Assembly (NCBI GenBank): GCA_905182995.1
Contig: CAJJDP010000015.1
Span: forward strand, 434,001-498,000
Direction: 5' to 3'
Source of the DNA: Paramecium octaurelia
Taxonomy: Eukaryota; Ciliophora; Oligohymenophorea; Peniculida; Parameciidae
Length of the DNA stretch: 64,000 nt
The stretch's first letter is position 1; every line of letters begins with the position of its first letter. The notes below the pieces were generated by a model. It searched no databases, was not told the origin of the DNA, and worked only from the letters and a program-made list of their open reading frames with translations. The position numbers and the translations under genes are program-made. Positions 12,501-25,458 of this stretch are shown piece by piece.

Positions 12501-12680
12501 TTTGCTGCTCAAAAAATTAATAAGGAACTAGATTAAATTTTATAGAGTGATGAATTCTAGCCTGTTGATGATCAAATAGAACTCTCTAATTAATATACAA
12601 ATTCAAAGAGCAAATCTAAAAGGGTTTCTTTTATTCACGTTGGATCAAAGAAGCCTTCTAAATAATAATTAGATTTATGA
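9547..12680 (+). CDS. TWNK: Mitochondrial primase-helicase, Twinkle family
   Basis: Predicted replicative DNA helicase (and possibly primase) of the mitochondrion, about 994 residues. The introns are 9676-9700, 9889-9913, 10167-10189, 10681-10706, 11069-11092 and 11320-11345. The basic N-terminus (MRRVARIAQ...) suits a mitochondrial presequence. Domains in order: a zinc-ribbon-like segment with CPFC and, across an intron, CFRATC; a TOPRIM fold near residues 315-380 with [10 protein letters not shown] and the WVDDDNPGR acidic motif; and a RecA/DnaB-type helicase from about residue 475 with Walker [10 protein letters not shown], then [13 protein letters not shown] and [13 protein letters not shown]. 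After the helicase core comes an unusual low-complexity tail of about 270 residues. The third intron begins GTC and its boundaries are the least certain. All six introns together leave one frame to the TGA. Confidence 0.9.
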
Positions 12681-12739
12681 AGATTATTTAATAGTATATA
12701 AATATTAATCTTTTATATATTAAATAAATATTAAATTTA

Positions 12740-13197
12740 ATGTCAAAGAAAACTTTTAAGAAATCTGAAGGTACATCGCTTGTATCTATCATTGGTGATG
12801 AAGTACTCAAATAGTATTAACATTTAAGGATACTGTTACAGGATTTCTATTAACAGGCATAGGAGAGAAAAATATCAAAGGAGAAACAAACTTTTTGGTT
12901 GTAGATTCAAGTATGTATGATCATTATTTCTCGAAACCGATCCTAAATTGATTGAAAATACTTTTCAGAATTTCTTGAAGCATCCTAATATAGCAGTCAT
13001 CCTTGTTACTTAATTCGTTGCTGAAAATTATCTTAGACATATTATTAATTAATATGATGCCATATTGCCTACAATTCTAGAAATTCCAAGCAAAGAATAT
13101 CCATATGAAGCAAAGAAAGTATTAAATCAAATTCTAATATCAGGATACAATTATTCAAAGAGCTCATAGATTATTGTATGGTACAGATATTTAATGA
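12740..13197 (+). CDS. ATP6V1F: V-type ATPase subunit F
   Basis: Subunit F of the V1 rotor stalk of the proton-pumping V-ATPase; 127 residues. Exons are 12740-12802, 12829-12910, 12934-13118 and 13144-13197. Conserved blocks are SLVSIIGDEDTVTGFLL with TGIGE, then NFLVVDSK, IAVILVTQFVAE and EIPSKEYPY, ending with RAHRLLYGTDI. The first and third introns are canonical (26 and 25 nt). The second, 12911-12933, has GTATG at its 5' end but ends in TTTCTCG instead of AG, yet removing exactly those 23 nt restores the conserved DSK-TDPKLIE frame. It starts only 59 bp after the Twinkle stop on the same strand. Confidence 0.9.
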
Positions 13198-13600
13198 TAT
13201 ATATTGAATAATAAAATATGCATTATCAATTGATATTTTATTAAATTATCAATATTAATGATTAATTGATTCTTTATTTTAAAATGATCTTGCTAGTTAA
13301 AAATTCAGTTTAAGTGGTGCATTTTAGAAAAAAATACATTAAAGAATCAAAAAATGATTATAGTCCTTTTCTATATTCTTCAATAATAAAACTATCTTCA
13401 TTCAAAATAATATTAATTTTAATTTATTATTCTTATTATTGAGCTTTTGATACTGATTTTCATATTTATCATTTTCAAAAATTACCAAATGAAATTTCTT
13501 GTGTTCTTTTTCTTTAATTTAATTGATATCATAATTTAAGCTAATCAGTATTCAGAATTTTTCTTGTAATAAAAATAATTTTTAAGAAATTCCTCTTTTG
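13198..13600. other. Intergenic region with a short minus-strand open stretch
   Basis: AT-rich 400 bp. On the minus strand about 13540-13380 there is a Lys/Asn/Glu-rich open stretch without an ATG, of the kind that arises easily when TGA is the only stop. I do not call a gene. Confidence 0.4.
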
Positions 13601-15474
13601 ATGAATAATATATGTATTACTTAAGTTAAAACCAGTCGCGGGGATACTGGGAATATTAATTCAACAGAAAGAAATGAGAAACACAGATAGGCGTATTCAA
13701 GAGTTCTCTAGTTAAAGTAGTTGAATTTGATTCAATCTGAAACAAGAATAGAAACTCCAGCTAAAGATATAGACGAAGCTGAACTTCCATTAAGAGAACA
13801 TTATTATCGAGACACTGCAAAACGTTCGCCGACGATCTTTAAAGTGGCCTAAGAAGAGATGGGTAGATACTAAACAGAATGGCATTGGAAGTTTTTCTTT
13901 GAATTCCTATTTTATCATATTGTAAATCTCTTATATCTATTGTCTAGATGTTTTATAATCTTTTTGGACCCTTTATGGTTATATTTTTTTGGAAATGGCC
14001 TGGTATGCCATTGATGATAAACATGAGATTTTTAAAGCATCATCCTCAGTTTTATTTCTAATTGCTCTTATGGATGGGTTCTTTGGCAGGAGGTTATTGG
14101 TATGTGTTTGATCACAAAAATATTATAACTTTTACTGAAATACTGTTTACTTAATTTGCCCTCTTAATAAGGGCAGTTGTAATTGCTGCTAAATATGCTA
14201 CCTTAAGTAAAGAAAGAATCAAATTATACAAATCATAAGTCTTAAGCGAAGAGGTTTTTACCTTTGATCTAATGATGTGGGATTGGAGACTACAAACTCC
14301 TAAAGTATTATTTCTGGAACAATTGAGATTTTTGAAAAGGAGAGAATTGGATCCTGATTTTTACAAAATTGATTTCTTGTGCTAACCACATATTAAGACA
14401 TTAAGGCAAGTGATATAGGTGGAAGTGGGATTTTATTAAGAATGGTTAGAATAGTAAGAAGAATCATAAGTCGCACCAATTATAGACAATACGTTCAACT
14501 GCTTTTTTATATTTGGATATTTGGTCAATGCGTATCAGAAAATTCACACTCCTGGCGGTTTTTCAAAATATGTAGTTCTACAATCTTTAATTTTATCCTT
14601 AACGCCATGTTTATTAAGATTATAATACTTTTATGAAATAGAGGTGGGGGCTGTTGATATTGTGAGGATAATCATTAATTTCTTAACTACTTTTCAAGGA
14701 TTCTTTGGCTCTTTTGTATTCCTGTAAATTGGGCTATATGATTTATAACGAAAGTTTTATATATTAGATTAATGTTGTTATATGTTGAATATTAAGGAAT
14801 AAAAATATTCATCAGGCAAAAAACTATTACCAACAATCAACTTTAATAATCCAATCACTTTGTAGGCGTGGTCAATGTTGAGGGGAATGGCCTTTGATTA
14901 TGGAAGAACCTATGATTTCAGAATTCAAGGGTTTTATTCGTTGATTTTTATAGGTTGGATATTTTTATTTTTATTTGGTATAGGGGTATTATTGGATTTT
15001 ATACAAATAGATTACTTTTAAATTACTTTACTATCAGAAATGCTAGTTATTCTGACTGGATTTATTGGATATTATTTATGGCATGGAGCTAAATTAAATG
15101 AATATTATGAAACATTCGATATTTTACTTGAAGACGTTAGGAATATGTATGTGGATATGCTTAGAAAGAAAGAATAATATTTTATTTTAAACTTGGATGT
15201 TACTAACGCTATCCACAAAAAGTTTGTCTTTTTGTTGAAGAGTTAAACTAAATCTGTTGAAACCATTACCTAATATATTAATATTATAATTGAAGAAATA
15301 GATGATACAATTAGATAATTGAATTATGATGAAAGACATACCCCTTTTAAAATCTATGGTATTCGAATAACTTTAAACTTCTTGTAAAGTTTAGTGGTTG
15401 CTGTATGTACATTAGTTGGGTATGCTGTATAACAAAGGATGTAAAATGTAGATGTCGCTTGCCTTAAAAATTGA
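13601..15474 (+). CDS. Polytopic membrane protein, family not recognised
   Basis: A 615-residue protein with one 26-nt intron (13922-13947). A hydrophilic N-terminus of about 100 residues is followed by roughly eight hydrophobic segments. The first pair is around MFYNLFGPFMVIFFW and the last pair lies near residues 440-490. Between them lie a conserved-looking aromatic region (FDLMMWDWRLQTPK) and a loop containing GRTYDFRIQGF. A helical, Glu-rich stretch (LLEDVRNMYVDMLRKKE) precedes a final hydrophobic C-terminus. It could be a transporter, channel or other multi-pass protein, but no signature was identified. The start is the first ATG in frame and is not confirmed by homology. Confidence 0.65.
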
Positions 15475-15781
15475 CATTTTAATTTACTCCACAATATTAA
15501 TAATATTTTTGGTTATTTATATCAAATAAGTAATTATTGATTCAAAATCAATATGGACAGATTACAGTAGTTAAAAGATTCAGTCCTAACTATCTGGTTT
15601 AACTTATAATTATGACCATACTTTAATATTTTGATAAGACATAGATAGAAGATTATGTTTTTTAATTATATCTTGAATATGATTATTAATATCAAAATCT
15701 CAATTTAAAATCATAAAATGGTAATATTAAATAACAAATTTTAAAAGTGAATTATATAAAGAATAAACAATAAACAAAAAT
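15475..15781. other. Intergenic region between convergent genes
   Basis: About 300 bp of AT-rich 3' flanks between the membrane protein gene and IMP3. Nothing recognisable was seen. Confidence 0.5.
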
Positions 15782-16324
15782 TCAACCTATATAATCATCT
15801 CTTTCATTGTTGTATTGCTATGTTGTTTATTTAATTTTTGATGTATCAGACCAAGTGATATGATCTTCTTAGGATCTAGTCACTAAAGTAGCAGGATCCG
15901 TGATAATTTTAGTCCCAATTCTAATATGCCCTTATTCAATATAAGTGCAAGCTTCTTTGGGCGTTTAGGCAAATTTAAGCTTGCATAATACAATAGGGAG
16001 TCTTCTTCTGCAAAATGCTGATACTGCTAATTTCTCACAATTTAATATGTTATCCTTTGTTGTAATAATTCCCATGTTGTACATTTTCTCCAACAATTAT
16101 TCAGTTAGCTTTACTCTAAACGGATCTTAAGATGACAACAATTTTATCTTAGAAATCATCGATGTAATGTGACCACACATCCTGTTATATTTATCATAAT
16201 CTTCTCTATTAGATAAGTTGTATCTTTTGATTATTTCAGCTTCTCTATGATCCTTCTCTTTCTTCCAATTATACAAATCAACTCTCTTTAATAGCTTTTT
16301 CTCATGAAATTTTAGCTTTCTCAT
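15782..16324 (-). CDS. IMP3: U3 snoRNP protein IMP3
   Basis: Component of the small-subunit processome that, with IMP4 and MPP10, helps U3 snoRNA pair with pre-rRNA in the nucleolus. It is an intronless frame of 180 residues (human 184). The N-terminus MRKLKFHEKKLLKRVDLYNW and the S4-like RNA-binding region match the family closely. The latter includes AFCRRRLPIVLCKLKFAQ, then YIEQGHIRIGTKIITDPATL and the tail EDHITWSDTSKIK. The C-terminus QYNNERDDY corresponds to the conserved EYNEERDDFD end. Several internal TAA/TAG codons sit where Gln is acceptable. It is divergent from the DHHC gene only 22 bp away. Confidence 0.95.
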
Positions 16325-16345
16325 AAATTAAATTTTTAATATTTA

Positions 16346-17647
16346 ATGAAGAAAATATTGCATTTTTTTGAGGACATTGAAACTTCAGATAATAGAAAAT
16401 CATTTGAAGCATTTACTAGATGTAAAGGAAACATCATATTTGGTGCAAAAGTTTAATTATATCTAAAATATTTAGAATGACTTGCCTAATATTATTGGAA
16501 CTTTTTTTTTAATAGTAGCTATTATAATGTTGTACTTAATTTTTATATTTCCTGCAGCACTCAATTATTAATATAATGCTTTAGCAATTACAATTGTAAT
16601 ATGCTGTTTACTTCCAATAATAACACTTTTGAATGTTACTATGACAGGTTGAATTATTTTATATTTTTTTATAGAACCTGGAGTGTTGCTCAAAGGGGAT
16701 TTGCCTGATCCATAATAATATTAATAATAATAATAATAATAGTAATTATAATAAACAGTTGAAGAACTTGATTCAACTGCCTAATAAAATAAAAATTTTT
16801 CAGAAGTAGAGTCAATACGGAATGGATCAAATTAAATTTTATTAGTGGAAGGATCATAAAATTAAATTGAATTGAACCTTGAAGTACCCAGCATTTATTA
16901 GGTCAGATACTGTTCAACTTGCAAAATTATGAGACCCTCTAAGGCTTCCCATTGTAAGTTCTAAAAGCTAACTAGGCAAATTCTGCAACCATTGTGTTGA
17001 AGGTTTTGATCATCATTGTTTCTGGGTTGGTACATGTATAGGAATTAGAAACTAAAGAGCGTTTTTATTATTTTTACAATCGTCCTTGATTGTAGCTATT
17101 CTTGCCTTTTGTTAATGCTCATTAAATTGTAAAGATATTAATTCTATAAAAGTGTATCACTAATACTTAGATATTTATCATCTTTGGATATTGATGTTTA
17201 AATAAGCTAGTATTCCTATTATAGCTATTTATGTAATATATTTTTGTTGTGGTTGTTGGACATAATAAAGCTATTTGAATGTCATAATTATAATGATTAT
17301 GTTGATTGTTCCAATAATTTACTCTGCTGTTCTCATTAATATTGAAGATGTATACAAAGATTACAGATATTATGATAATCCTTTTTTAACATTTTTGGTT
17401 ACAATAATTTTACTAGTCTGCTGTTGCTTCCTTATTCCTTTTAATAGTATCAACTGCTATTATATTTCATTGGTATAATAATATCAATAATTTATTGTAG
17501 GGTAAAACTGCAAAATAAATGAAATCGGAAGATTAGTATTATCTAAGGAAATAATCCTAAATGAAGAAATCATTTAGTTCTTCAGAAGTATTTCAAAATT
17601 TAGTGAAATTTTATACATCTCCAATACCAATTAGTCGTAATTAATGA
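16346..17647 (+). CDS. DHHC-type protein S-palmitoyltransferase
   Basis: Membrane enzyme that attaches palmitate to cysteines; 399 residues after removing introns 16451-16475, 16648-16674, 16954-16975 and 17473-17500. Two hydrophobic segments precede the cytosolic cysteine-rich domain: YCSTCKIMRPSKASHC, then across an intron KFCNHCVEGF and the catalytic DHHCFWVGTCIGIRN. Two more membrane segments follow (around 17220-17460). This is the standard four-TM zDHHC layout. A Gln run encoded by TAA/TAG (about 16711-16755) sits before the CRD. The catalytic cysteine is present, so it should be active. Confidence 0.92.
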
Positions 17648-17795
17648 TGATTCATTAATATTAAAATTCTTATAAAAATATTTAAATTATAAATGGCAAT
17701 CTGATTTAGTTTGAAAGCATTATTTTCAAAAGACCATTCGATAGAAATAAATTATCTGAAATAAGTTGAAAATTACTATAAATTATATTTCAAAA

Positions 17796-20700
17796 TCATT
17801 ATATTCTACCAATATAATCATCTAAGCTTATGAATTCAGCTTCGATAATTTCCTCCAGGGATTATGGACTGACTTCCACTCTTTATTGATTTATATCAAT
17901 TAAATGTTAGCATAAATACAATGCTTGTTATCTTAATTTAGATTCAAATTCCTACAAATTAACATAAAAATTTATTACTTGTGCTTCTTAGACATCTTTA
18001 ATCTTCACTAAACGCTTTTTCTTTAATAAGTTCTGTTGATATTAATCTGGATATAATTTATTTTCATAATCAACATTGTAATTGGCTGTCATTGGAAATT
18101 GATAAGCCATGTAAGGAATAAATTTATATGGAGTTGTAATTTTTACTTTTTATTATTATTACTATTCCACTTACTAAAAGTTGATTGTTATACCGAAATC
18201 TAATGTTATTATACAATATTACAATCAAATACAAATATCCATTCATAAAAATAGAACTCTTCAAGTTGAAACAACGAGAAAAGTTCAATAAGCTTTAAAC
18301 CTGAGATCAACAAATATGGATTGGCTTACTTTCCCTTTCTATCAAAAATTTAGATTAACATACTAATTAAATAAGGCCATATTTTGCGAAAGACTTAAGT
18401 TAATGAAGATTAACTTAATCTTAAAACTAAGATTCTAATACAAAAAATAATTAAAATTGTAATTGCTTCATGCTGTTGATTGATATCCTTAATAACTGTT
18501 AAGATTGCATCTAATAAACTAGACAATTTGGACTAGTATTTATCTACACCTCCTGAATAGATTATAAAGCAAACTCTTTCGAATCCTTTTGTTTTCTTTA
18601 ATATCTCTGCAGATTTGCTCTGAAACAACCCAGTAAATCCTTAAAGGATCTTTGAATTATTTCCCAATTAATCTGTCAATAAATCAGTTTTGTCTGATAT
18701 TATGTCAATGATTTCAGTCCAGAATTTTAGGCATCTTCCTGTGCACTTGAAAAACTCTTATTTGTTGAAAATATTTAAAATATCATTTAAGAATATTTAG
18801 GAGAGTTAATCTTTTGAAAGTTTGAGTATAGAATGCAATAATTCTGAGGCTGATTCCACTATAATCTAATTTTCTCTATCTTCAAATAATGGGAATATTA
18901 ATGCCATAAATTCTTTAGTATTTTCAACTATTCTTTCTCCTCTTGATACTTCATAAGTGTTTATTAAAGTCACCTACGACAATCTTTTTAATGTTTTAAG
19001 GGCAATAATTGAACATTTTTTAGAGAAATCTTGTTGTTCTAATTTTAAACCTTTCTATTGATATGGATCAAATAAATTTCTTTATACAAAACATTCATTC
19101 CATCCTTCTTCTGTTTTCTCAACATCTTTTTATCTTAATTCATAATACTCAGTATAGAGTTCAAATATAGTGGGAGTGAAAGGCACAATAAGTTATAAGT
19201 TTTGATCAAACTAAGTTTAATTAAAGTTCTCAAGGGAAGAAGATGTAAATGTCACATATTGATATTGCATAGAGGCTATTTCAGCCAAAATTACCAAAAT
19301 CTATCTTAATTGAGTATGCAACTCTTTTCTGAATTCTTCCAACACATCCTTTGGAGAGAATTTCCATGACATTAGATGAATGATTTCCAACAAAAAACTT
19401 ATTGTATTAATATGTCTAGATTATAATAGGGACTTTGAAAATGACAGAAAGCCATTCCACAATCTTATCAGTTCTCTGTTTTTCAGATTTTAGAATAATA
19501 CTGATGAAAAATAAGTATATAAAAAGAATAGAATACCATTCTCAAAGGTTGCTTGATCATAATTGAATTGATATGGACCCTTTTTATATTTATTTTTTTA
19601 GTAATACTAAATTATCCCCTGAACTTATTGTGTATTAATGAAAGCAGCAATAAAATCATCTGGGGATATTTAAAGAGTTATAGCGATTTCAATTAGCTTG
19701 CACATATTTACATTAATTTTAGGATCGGCATAGAAATTGACTGAATATTCATTTTACCATATGAACAAAAAGGATTAAATTAATGTAGTCGTAAAATGAG
19801 CTGAACAAGGTTTCAATAATTATAAAATTGATTATTAAATTTAGTCTTCATCTGAATAATCTTCTTCTTGCTTAGATAGTTAATCTTTGAGTTATTTATT
19901 AAATTAATCGAATTTATCATATTCATAAATATAACAACCTTTGGTAAAAAGATGATCCCATTTTAATGAACATCTCCAACATTCCAAATAAGATTATATA
20001 ATTTGTGGAAATAATTTCAAAAGCATCTAACAAGTATCAGGGAAGTTTTCAAATTATAATTATTCTTGTTATTTTTGTAATTTTAATGTTTTATCAGCTT
20101 TTTTGAAAAATAGATTAAGTGTAAATAAATCTACTAAAACACCTGCTGCATTTGGTCTCTAATCAATTTCTTTAGAATCATATTTGAATTAGAAAAAATA
20201 ACAAATTATTGCTCTTATGGAATTTGATAACGACATCACTTCTTCAAAATCATCTCCTGACAATGTAGTTTTGATTGAAAATTGCTCATTATTTAATTAT
20301 TAGATATTAACTTATTAGAAATTATTATTATTATATTCTTATTTCTGATTCTTTAATATTTTGACATTTGATACACGTCTAAATGATTTCACTATTTGGC
20401 TATTATTGTACTCACATAGTTTTAATAATGCTAACAAAGATGTAAGAATCAATATAATTTTCTCATTTATAATCTTGGGAGGCAATAAATAACTAATGGA
20501 ATAAATACCAACAACTATAGTATTTAAATATCTTTATTTGAGATAATAGACTTTAGCTAATTTTAATCCAATTACAAGATTATCAAAAAAGAGTTATTAA
20601 TCATAGATATCTATCAATTTTACTTTATTTTCGGGTGACAAATCTTTCTATAATTCATATGTATGGAGCAAGAAAACTTTAACCAGATTTAGCAGTTGCA

Positions 20701-23514
20701 ATTATAATACTTAATCTTTACTTTTTATAACTTAATCAAACTTATTTAAGATAGTATTGAAATATTGGATCAAAATTTAGGTCTTACTCTTTTCATTTAT
20801 TGTATTATTAATCACAATTTCTAAAAGCTCTGCGCTTATAGCATTAATTTTTGTATATTCATTATTTTAAAAATCAGCTACTATAAATTGAATTAGAGTC
20901 AAGCATATTAATTTGTAATATGTGTTGATATTCTCATCTTCATAAAATGTTGGCTTAGTTTTTTCAATGTATGGTTAAAACCATTCTTTAGACGAATATA
21001 AGGATTGTAATTTCTTTATTGAATCAACTGCTAAATCAAGAGAAAATTCATTCTTTTTTTCAATATCTTTTTAAAAATTGATTAATCTTATCATAATAGG
21101 ATCCAATATTCTAAAAAAGAAAGGAGCCGATTCAGACAACCATGTTTTTGTATTATATCTAATTAAAGGATTTTCATGTTCCAAAAAGTTTAACATTTGA
21201 ATGATTCCAACTCCAGTATTTTTATTTGGATGTCTTTTGTAATATGTATTTGTTATTCTACAATATATCTAAAATCTCCTTTAATCCCCTTATTTTAAAG
21301 ATGATTCTATCACATAAACAAAAACATGTTGAAAGTTTTCAGTTATATACAGAAGAAATTCAACAATCATTTAATCATGATAATTTTAATCTAAAAGTAT
21401 CCACAATTTTTCAAAGATTTGCTTTATATAATTATGTTAATTAGTGTTATTCTAATGAGTATGCTAGGTTTAATCCATACATAAGGATAAGATATTTGGG
21501 AATGGTTCTAAATCTTAATAGCTGTTTTTTGTTATCATATCAGTTAATGACTGTATGTTTTAATGGAGTTTAGCTGACTTAAGTAGTTCTATTAAAATTT
21601 AGATGGAATATAAATTTATTTTATTTGTTCCTTAATCCAATGATTTAAATAGCTATTTAATCCAATTAGGTATCTCTTAGTATTGATAATTTCCTTGTTT
21701 CATTAAATATAATTATGATCTCAGCAAAATTAGTGATAAAATTGGAAATAATGTTTCTTATTCATTGTTTATTGAGTATTCATTAATTTCAATGTAATAA
21801 TTGCAATATTAAGAGATGATATCAATGTCAATTTGATTTAATTACACTAATATTGAATTTTTGGATGGTTCTACTTATTTATTGTAATTGCTTCCCAAAA
21901 CTGCCTATAATTCTTTATCATTTTCTAAAATCTCTAATCTTTTTCTAATTTTATTAATGCAATCCACTGTTTATTCCAATAATAATTAGGAAATTGAAGT
22001 TTCAAACACTTATTCACAAGTCAAATTCATCAACTCTTTTATTATTATAATAATAAATTCTTGTAAGCATTCAGTTCTTTGTTAAAACAATTAAAGATCC
22101 TCAATTTTAGATAAATCTGAAAACTATTACTTCATTAAATTATTAAGACAAAAGTCAAAAATAAGAATGCATTCCTTAATCTAATCCTGCTTTTGATCTT
22201 TCATATGTTTATTTAATTGCTCAAATAAGGATTTGATGATTAATTCACTGTGACTAGATATGCTCTCAATAAGTCTCTCCCCTCCTTTCAATAACTCTAC
22301 AAGTTTTTCATTTTGATTCCCATTTTTGTATTAGACAGTCTTATGATAAATGTATTTAGCTAGAGAATATCCAATTTAAAATAGAGTTAATTGAACTGTT
22401 TCTGGATGTTGCATATACCAATTCTATAGTACTTTCAGAGGGTCCCCTTATTCTTCAATTAATATTCTTTTTAACCCTTCCTATATATAAAGGATATTGG
22501 GATTGTTCTCAGAGAGCTCTTCTTCTCCGATTAACCAATTGTTTATTCTTCTTATCACGGCATGATCTTATTTTTAAAATAATAGTAAGGCTTATTCAAT
22601 CAGTATTAATTATTCCTGTTATGAGAAGACATTATCTTAAATTTTGCAATGCAAAGACATAAAATCTAATGCTGCTCTTTTTACTAATGAAGATTCATCA
22701 TCCAAAGATGCCAAAAGTGCATTAATAACCAAAGCACTTTTATTGGGCATCTTATCATCTTCTTTTAATTCATTTTCATTAAGTTCAATTTATTATTATC
22801 TTGTCCATCTTTTCATTAGATATTTATATGCTCCTAACCTACTTCTGACTGATCTAATTATCGTTATCCAAAGCAATCCAAAAAACTGTTTCACGCCTAC
22901 ACTTTCACATGCTTAATCAAGAGAGGACATTACCTAGTGTCTATATAGAAATTACCTTTTTCATCATTTCCTCGTTTGTATCCTCCATACCAACAATTAT
23001 GGAGTTTATCAAACCTCCCATACATGGTAATAATTCCTTCTTTAAGGGATAGTAATATTTTTCAAGAATGTTTAAAAACATAGGCTTACATTAAATGGAT
23101 GCAAATCCAAAGAATGGAAATAGACCTAGGGAAAATAATGGCAAATCTTATATTAAATCGTACTCTGAATCTGAACATAAAATTTGCAATATCAAATCAT
23201 AGAGAGTAAGAGCATTTTCATGAATAGCTTTATTCCAAATTGGACTTAAACATTGTGCTAACCTTTTGCATAATAATTTTTTCTTTGGGATATAGGTGCC
23301 TTGGTATGATTTAAAAATTGCTTATAATTTAAGTAACCACTAAAAATAAATCTTGATGAACTACCTATCCTAAATCTGACCATTCTTTTAGAGATTCATA
23401 GCTTTTTAATATAGCAACGATCTTGGACTTCTACTTCGTTTGATCTTCAGTCTTCACCTTTATAACAGCTTAGCTTTCTGAGTTTCTGTTTTGATATTTT
23501 TGATCATTAAACAT
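17796..23514 (-). CDS. DOP1: DOP1 (Dopey) family protein
   Basis: Very large protein, about 1,871 residues, that in yeast and animals works with MON2 and a flippase in Golgi/endosome traffic. Four introns were placed: 23340-23364, 22934-22955, 18146-18174 and 17952-17978. The coding length is then an exact number of codons and the same frame holds from 22933 down to 18175. The N-terminal Dopey domain is clear: KLLCKRLAQCLSPIWNKA, then LPLFSLGLFPFFGFASIQ and KYYYPLKKELLPC. Helical repeats follow. Near the C-terminus, NPYLLISGLKLIELFSLF and the end EIIEAEFISLD resemble Dopey C-terminal repeats. The last 29-nt intron joins what would otherwise look like a separate 95-residue gene. Confidence 0.88.
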
Positions 23515-23566
23515 TCTATATTATATATAATATTCTTAGCTATAATTAATTTGTTGATAAAAAAAT

Positions 23567-24548
23567 TCAATTTTATTTATTTGATTATTATTTGTGTCTC
23601 TTAATTAGATCCTTAACACTTTCTTATTTTTTTTTTTTAATTGTTTCTAGCCTAGCATTTCGAGATTCACTTCTACTTTGACTAGATTTGCTCTTATTCC
23701 TCTTATTATCCTTATTTTTTATTTTTTCTTTTGAATCTCTTATTGGTCTACTCGCCATAACATTAGTTTCTGTATTTTAAGTCTCTTTAGTTATTGACGT
23801 TCTAAAATGTGATTACTTTTCCTTTTATTTAATTGAATATAAACCATTCTCAATTTATTTCAAATGATTTTTTGTTAATTCTTAATCTTATATGACACTA
23901 TCTAAGACGATCTTCAGATCATTTAATTAATTTTGGTATACTTAACTATTATTTAAGACTCTGTCTGAGTCACAACTCTTTTAATATACATCCTATTTCA
24001 AATTGTGTTCCAATCTTTATAATCTTTATTCTATTTTTTAAAAGTCTGTTTTTAAGGCACTCTGTCTCACTTCATCCATGATAACATCTATTTTTTTATT
24101 AAGTATAGTTTCAAATTCCTAAATTTAGGGTTATTCTTCTCCAATAGATCTCTAAATTTCTAAAATTTATTATTCAATATTGAGATTTTAGTCTTTTAAC
24201 TAATTGAGTTCTTCATTATATAACTATTCCATCGAGATATTAATATGATTTCTGATATTTTTATTTTCTTATTCCTGTGTTGTAGCAAAATGTTAAAGCA
24301 ATTTGATTAATTTGATAAAGCTTTCAAACTTATCCTCATGCTCTGAGAGTGTTTCTTCAACAAATTTAATTCTATCGTCGTATTTTCTGCTTAAATACTA
24401 TTAGATCTAATCACAAATGATTTTATACTTTTTCTATTTACTAATCCAGTTATATACTTTCCTTACATGAATTTTATTTAATTCTATCTTCACTAGTTGT
24501 TCGCAACACAGGAGAAGTGTTTCTTTTATGTTTATCCGAATAGCTCAT
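23567..24548 (-). CDS. Coiled-coil protein with basic C-terminus, function unknown
   Basis: A 319-residue protein. It starts MSYSDKHKRNTSPVLRTT and has one 22-nt intron (24407-24428) that joins QIEK to IQQYLSRKYDDR. Most of it is predicted coiled coil rich in Gln, Glu, Leu and Ile. The last 80 residues are strongly basic and Ser/Arg/Lys-rich (KSKSSQSRSESR). No domain was recognised. Of several possible introns, this is the one that keeps frame with the coding-like downstream sequence. It sits 53 bp beyond the DOP1 start on the same strand. Confidence 0.65.
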
Positions 24549-24658
24549 TGTTCGATTAATTATTTTGCTGTTAAAAAATATAATTAATTTTCTCATATTT
24601 TTAATCAATCTTTATTTCCATTTTTTTGATAAATATTTAAATCTAAATAGAAATAGCC

Positions 24659-25350
24659 ATGCACAAATTATTGAAGGAAGTTGTTAAAGTCTACACCCAA
24701 TTCCAAAAATTAGGACCAACTTACCTAGACACCTTTGATAATCGTGCCATTACTGAAGCCACCTTCGAAGCTGTTAAAACGAAACAATTACAAGAATACA
24801 TCAGAAAAGAATTCAAGCCCATTGGAGACGTCTCCATGTTGCCTATTCATCTAGAGCCAGAGCATCGTTTCACTATTGCTATGTTTGCTTTGAGACCAGG
24901 AGTCAGAATGCCTTTACACGATCATCCCAATATGTTCGTTTTGAGCCATGTTATGAATGGGTTGGGGGAAAGAGAATCATGGGACGTAGATTCTATTGAC
25001 CATCATTAACAAATTGAGTTCAGAAAAAACAAGGGAGATTCTAGAATTCTGAAGGCAATTCAACATCCAAAATTACAACTAAAAGAAGGGGATAATTGCT
25101 ACACAACTCCTAATAAGTGCAATTTACACAAGTTTTCAAATGTATTTCATTATTTTATACTTTCTAGATTCATGAATCTGAACTATTCATATTCCTTGAT
25201 GTTATCTTGCCTCATTACAATGGAGTTGATAGGGTTATAAACTTCTATGAACCATTTAGTGAAAACTAATTGGAATTGATGGGAAATCCTAAAACCTATT
25301 AGAGACATCCCATCGATGTTGATGATATCAGAGAGTTTATTGTTTAATGA
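24659..25350 (+). CDS. ADO: 2-aminoethanethiol dioxygenase / N-terminal cysteine oxidase (ADO/PCO family)
   Basis: Non-haem iron thiol dioxygenase with a cupin fold. The family oxidises cysteamine or N-terminal cysteines of proteins and can act as an oxygen sensor. The protein is 221 residues with one 26-nt intron at 25142-25167. The cupin core contains PGVRMPLHDHPNMFVLS, with the first two iron-binding histidines in H-D-H, and later NLHKFSNIHE, which carries a third candidate histidine. DVILPHYNGVDR and INFYEPF match the family's C-terminal half. A frame stopping at the TAA at 25007 would cut the cupin in half, so this gene directly supports reading TAA as Gln. Confidence 0.9.
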
Positions 25351-25458
25351 AATTAGACATAATACCTATGATTTATCATTACGTAATAAATTATCAACAA
25401 TTTAAATCTTATTGTATTAATAATTATTTATTATATAATTGATTATAAATATTAATTT

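Noticed and set aside
17796..18110. Apparent separate 95-residue gene starting MAYQFPMTANY
   Set aside because: A 29-nt intron at 18146-18174 joins it in frame to the DOP1 C-terminus, and its end resembles the Dopey C-terminal motif.
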